Part shown: positions 60,418 through 64,000 of the stretch, in pieces
Layout: each line of letters starts with the position of its first letter
How positions within the stretch are numbered: position 1 is the first letter of the stretch
Assembly (NCBI GenBank): GCA_025738555.1
Contig: JAOVFP010000004.1
Coordinates: 186,001 to 250,000, forward strand
Origin: Cyathus striatus
Lineage: Eukaryota > Basidiomycota > Agaricomycetes > Agaricales > Nidulariaceae
Direction of reading: 5' to 3'
Length of the DNA: 64,000 bases
Notes under the pieces: generated by a model
The model's input: only the letters and a program-made list of their open reading frames with translations
The model's database searches: none
Told to the model about the DNA's origin: nothing
Position numbers and translations under genes: made by a program

Positions 60418-60612
60418 GTACAGATCCGCGCGGAATCCGTGCGGAATCCGTACGGAATTTTCGGAATCTGTGCGGAATCTGTACAGATTTTTTTCTTTTT
60501 GGCAGAGGTTTTTTTGGGTCTGTACAGATTCTGCACAGATTCCGCACAGAATCAAAAATTCTGTGCGGATTCCGCAGAATTCCGCATTACAGACCTGAAA
60601 AATTCTGTACAG
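60418..60612. repeat. Subterminal repeats TCCGTGCGGAATCCGTACGG, left
   Basis: Short palindrome-rich words built on TGTACAGAT, TCCG(T/C)GCGGA and TCCGTACGGA, with an inverted counterpart at 62560-62790. Confidence 0.85.
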
Positions 60613-60659
60613 ATTCTGTACAGAATCTTATTATACTTATTTCCTTATAGAAAATTAGA

Positions 60660-62520
60660 ATAGAAAATTGTGTGATACTAAGCACTAAGTGTGACACTCT
60701 CCATTAAGTGTGACACTATACATTGATTGTGATATTAAGTGTTGAGTGTGATACTAAGGGTTAAATGTGACACTATGCATTGAGTGTGACACTAAGAGTT
60801 AAGTGTGATACTAAGGGTTGAGTGTGACACTATGGGTTGAGTGTGACACTAAGCATTGAGTGTGACACTGAGGGTTGAGTGTGATACTAAGTGTTGAGTG
60901 TGACACTATGTGTTAAGTGTGATACTAAGTGTTGAGTGTGACACTAAGCATTGAGTGTGACACTATGTGTTAAGTGTGATACTAAGTGTTGAGTGTGACA
61001 CTAAGCATTGAGTGTGACACTAGGGGTTGAGTGTGACACTAAGCATTGAGTGTGACACTAGGGGTTGAGTGTGACACTAGGGGTTGAGTGTGACACTAGA
61101 GGTTAAGCGTGTCACTAAGGGTTGAGTGTGACACTAGGGGTTGAGTGTGACACTCTGCATTAAGCGTGACACTAAGCATTGAGTGTGACACTATGGGTTG
61201 AGTGTGACACTGAGGGTTGAGTGTGACACTATGTGTTAAGCGTGACACTAAGTGATGAGTGTGACACTAAGCACTGAGTGTGACACTACATGTTAAGCGT
61301 GAAACTAAGTGTTGAGTGTGACACTATGTGTTAAGCGTGACACTAGTGACACTATGTGTTAAGCGTGACACTATGTGTTAAGCGTGACACTATGTGTTAA
61401 GCGTGACACTATGTGTTAAGCGTGACACTATGTGTTAAGCGTGACACTATGTGTTAAGCGTGACACTATGTGTTAAGCGTGACACTATGTGTTAAGCGTG
61501 ACACTAAGCATTGAGTGTGACACTAAGCATTGAGTGTGACACTAAGTGTTGAGTGTGACGCTAAGCATTGAGTGTGACACTAAGTGTTGAGTGTGACACT
61601 AAGCATTGAGTGTGACACTAAGCATTGAGTGTGACGCTAAGCATTGAGTGTGACGCTAAGCATTGAGTGTGACGCTAAGCATTGAGTGTGACACTAAGCA
61701 TTGAGTGTGACACTAAGCATTGAGTGTGACACTAAGCATTGAGTGTGACACTAAGCATTGAGTGTGACACTAAGCATTGAGTGTGACACTAAGCATTGAG
61801 TGTGACACTAAGCATTGAGTGTGACACTAAGCATTGAGTGTGACACTGAGGGTTGAGTGTGACACTGAGGGTTGAGTGTGACACTGAGGGTTGAGTGTGA
61901 CACTGAGGGTTGAGTGTGACACTCTGCATTAAGCGTGACACTAAGCATTGAGTGTGACACTATGGGTTGAGTGTGACACTATGTGTTAAGCATGACACTA
62001 TGGGTTGAGTGTGACACTAAGTGTTAAGCGTGATACTAAGTGTTGAGTGTGACACTAAGGGTTAAGTGTGACACTAAGGGTTGAGTGTGACACTAAGGGT
62101 TGAGTGTGACACTAAAGAGTTAAGCTTGATACTAAGTGTTGAGTGTGATACTAAGGATTGAGTGTGACACTCTGCATTAAGCGTGACACTAAGTGTTGAG
62201 TGTGACATGAAGTGTTGAGTGTGACACTCTGCATTAAGCATGATACTATGCATTAAGTGTGACACTAAGTGTTGAGTGTGACATGAAGTGTTGAGTGTGA
62301 CACTCTGCATTAAGCATGACACTATGCATTAAGTGTGACACTATACATTAAGTGTGATACTAAGTGTTGAGTGTGACACTATGCATTAAACATGAAACTA
62401 TACATCAAGTGTGATACTAAGTGTTGAGTGTGACACTATGCATTGAGTGTGATACTATACATTAAGCATGATACTATGCATTGAGCATGATACTATATAT
62501 TGAGTGTATCACAGATTTCA
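60660..62520 (+). repeat. 18-19-bp satellite GTGTGACACTAAGCATTGA, about 100 units
   Basis: The second half of the unit varies among AAGCATTGA, ATGTGTTAA, AGGGTTGA and CTGCATTAA, often in homogeneous runs. For example, ATGTGTTAAGC dominates 61320-61500 and AAGCATTGA dominates 61500-61840. This is a sign of recent local expansion. Confidence 0.95.
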
Positions 62521-62559
62521 TGTAGTGTCACACTTGACACCTGTGACAAGGCAGCAATG

Positions 62560-62790
62560 CATGAATCCACACAGAATCCATGCAGAATATGTATGGAATC
62601 CATATAGAATATTCACCTCTAATAATAATAATAGCCACTATATAAATTCTGTATGGTATCTATACAGGTCTGTACGGATCTGTACGGATCTGCACGGAAT
62701 CCGCACGGATCCGTACGGAATTTTCGGATTCCGTGCGGATTCCGTACGGATCTGTGCGGATCCGTACAGATCTGTACAGACCTCTTGGGG
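62560..62790. repeat. Subterminal repeats, right
   Basis: Words such as GGATCTGTACGGATCTGCAC and ATCCGCACGGATCCGTACGG, inverted relative to 60418-60612. Confidence 0.85.
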
Positions 62791-62813
62791 GAGTGTAAAT
62801 TACTGCTTTCAGC

Positions 62814-63010
62814 ATAGGTGAATGCAGCATTACCCCCTCCCTGCTGCATAGGACGACAACGTGCCACCTCTGGTCCCTCAGTTCGCAGATGACAACACAC
62901 CTCCTCTGGCCCCCATTTCACAGCATAGGATGACAACATGTGGCCTCTCTCAGCATAGGCGAATGCAGCGTTACCCCTCCCTGCTGCATAGGACTGACAA
63001 CACACCACCT
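62814..63010 (+). repeat. ~130-bp satellite, right block
   Basis: Continuation of the array at 60100-60381. Confidence 0.85.
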
Positions 63011-63450
63011 CTGGTCTGCGTAGCATGGGGCTCTGATGCTTCTCATGCCCTTCTCGTTGCATTGAGCAGCACTCTTCCCCCCTCACCTGCTCTGCCCTCC
63101 ATCCTCCCCTCGTTGTGCATCTTCTCCCCACCCTCTTGGTGTGTCGCATGGCACTCCGCTTCTCCCCCCTTCCCATTGCGTCAGTGACACTCTCCTCCCC
63201 TCACCCGCTCTGCCCCCTACCCTCCCCTCATCGTGCATCTCCTCCCCATCCTCTTGTTGTGTTGCATTGCATGGCTCTCCGTTTCTCCTCACGCCCTTCT
63301 TGTTGCATCGAGTGTCGTTCTGCCCCTCGCCTTCCCCTCATTGTACATCTCCTCCCCACCCTCATGTTGCTTCATGTGGTGTGGCACTCAGCTTCCTTCA
63401 TGCTCTTCTTGCTGCGTCGAGCAATGCTCTTCCCCCCTTACTCACTCTGT
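63011..63450 (+). repeat. C/T-rich ~125-bp tandem repeat
   Basis: About four units with CATGCCCTTCT, GTTGCATTGAGC, CTCTGCCC and CCTCCCCTC blocks. Several overlapping open frames on both strands are products of the repeat. Confidence 0.8.
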
Positions 63451-63820
63451 CAATTTTTCAAAGTTCTCTGCTTCGTGCAGAGGCTCTTTGGTCGGTTTAA
63501 TTATAATTTTTGTCTTTCCTCTGCTTCAGCAGAGATATTCTTTTCCGTGTTAGGTCCTGTGGCCTTCTTATCCTGGCAGTTGCCAGTGATGAGAACAGCA
63601 GGACCTATTTGGAACTTTGTGGGAGAATTTCAGTAATTACTTGTCAAGTATTTATTTATAGTTTGAACCTGTGATGTGTCGCAGCTTGTAATATATAGAA
63701 ACACCTTGGGGTTCAGTTCCCTTTCTTTCTTCCCTCATCTGAGTGCATCACTTAAGATCTGTCACCGCTTTTTTACTCTTTTTACTTTACTGTTTTCTGC
63801 TCTTTTACCATGGCACCTAG
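63451..63820. other. Spacer upstream of the last open frame
   Basis: TAATATATAGAAA near 63692 could be a TATA box, followed by pyrimidine-rich sequence. It may be the right end of an LTR and a leader, but neither edge is proven. Confidence 0.3.
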
Positions 63821-64000
63821 CTCTCTAGTAGCCACTCATTAAAGATTAGCCGAAGGTCTATTTCCCACAGTTCTGCATCAAATAGCCAGTCCGCTTCTAG
63901 CCGGTCTGTGTCTAGAACTTCAACTAGGAGTTCTACATCTATGTCTGAAAAATCTGCAAGGAACAATGTACTTCAGAATCCTGAGCAATTTGAAAACTTT
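63821..64000 (+). CDS. Ser/Arg-rich N-terminal fragment, cut by window end
   Basis: The frame is open from 63821 to the window end, with RRSISHSSASNSQSASS and ARNNVLQNPEQFENF. An ATG at 63810 (MAPSSLVATH) is in another frame and stops at once; the first in-frame ATG is 63941. A disordered Ser-rich start followed by such a sequence could open a retrotransposon gag, but the domain lies outside the window. Confidence 0.3.

Larger units (their letters stand above)
60390..62805. mobile_element. Non-autonomous satellite-filled element, 2.4 kb
   Basis: An exact 8-bp target duplication CTTTCAGC lies at 60382-60389 and 62806-62813. The ends are GAGCTCTTTACACTTAGCC and, in complement, CAGTAATTTACACTCCCCC. 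Both are followed by inverted CTGTACAGATC words. The uninterrupted satellite at 62930 shows the empty site. There is no coding gene. Confidence 0.88.

Noticed and set aside
60660..62520. CRISPR-like regular repeats
   Set aside because: Units abut with no spacers and the genome is eukaryotic; it is a satellite.
63141..63636. Frames rich in Leu/Ser/Pro
   Set aside because: Products of the C/T-rich tandem repeat.

Overview
This window looks like a repeat-dominated, heterochromatin-like region of a basidiomycete (Agaricomycete) fungus. The evidence is the set of families present: KDZ-class (Kyakuja-Dileera-Zisupton) transposase genes with SWIM, CxC4 and CxC5/CxC6-type cysteine clusters, a Plavaka-type transposase, a DUF6532-like protein, a Ty1/copia relic, short GT-AG introns and heavy CpG-to-TpG/CpA decay. 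I see no ordinary host gene with its own intact context. Almost every base lies in a mobile element, an element fragment or a tandem repeat.

Layout. 1-560 is one copy of a dispersed repeat. 603-4237 is a minus-strand copia element truncated before the reverse transcriptase. 4238-5570 is a purine-rich minisatellite. 6710-32441 is a nest: an outer non-autonomous element (ends AAGGTCATTACACT) contains a giant 22.9-kb KDZ element (7651-30567, 8-bp target duplication GAAATGTA). That element contains a 4-kb palindromic satellite element (26202-30199, target duplication TATAGAC). 32442-34680 is a ~285-bp satellite. 36379-48376 is a 12-kb Plavaka element with CATCAGGAAAAA ends inserted in a second copy of the repeat seen at 1-560. 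It carries an apparently complete transposase gene, a DUF6532-like gene and shuffled pieces of a host GCN2 (eIF2-alpha kinase) gene. 48583-57290 is a second, rearranged and heavily CpG-decayed copy of the giant KDZ element. It is interrupted by a CxC5/CxC6 element (from 51471) and a 305-bp solo LTR (56081-56385). 57291-64000 holds a fragment of the outer element type, a 2-kb unclassified insertion, two short satellites, and a non-autonomous element filled with an 18-19-bp satellite (60390-62805).

How the parts work together. The giant element has a symmetrical plan: terminal repeats with a short hairpin, then arrays of ~330-bp subterminal repeats in inverted orientation, then genes. The KDZ transposase gene and a coiled-coil gene share a divergent promoter made of a tandem duplication. 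At each internal edge sits one of two outward-facing paralogous genes encoding a double C-x2-C cluster plus a W-x-W-K-V-V-W tail. Several smaller elements share the terminal word TTTACACT or TTACACT but have different subterminal repeats. This suggests a family mobilised by one transposase. Most genes are broken. Stops that look like CGA-to-TGA changes recur, as expected from CpG methylation and deamination. The Plavaka transposase and the outward-facing gene at 23438-24420 are the best-preserved coding regions.
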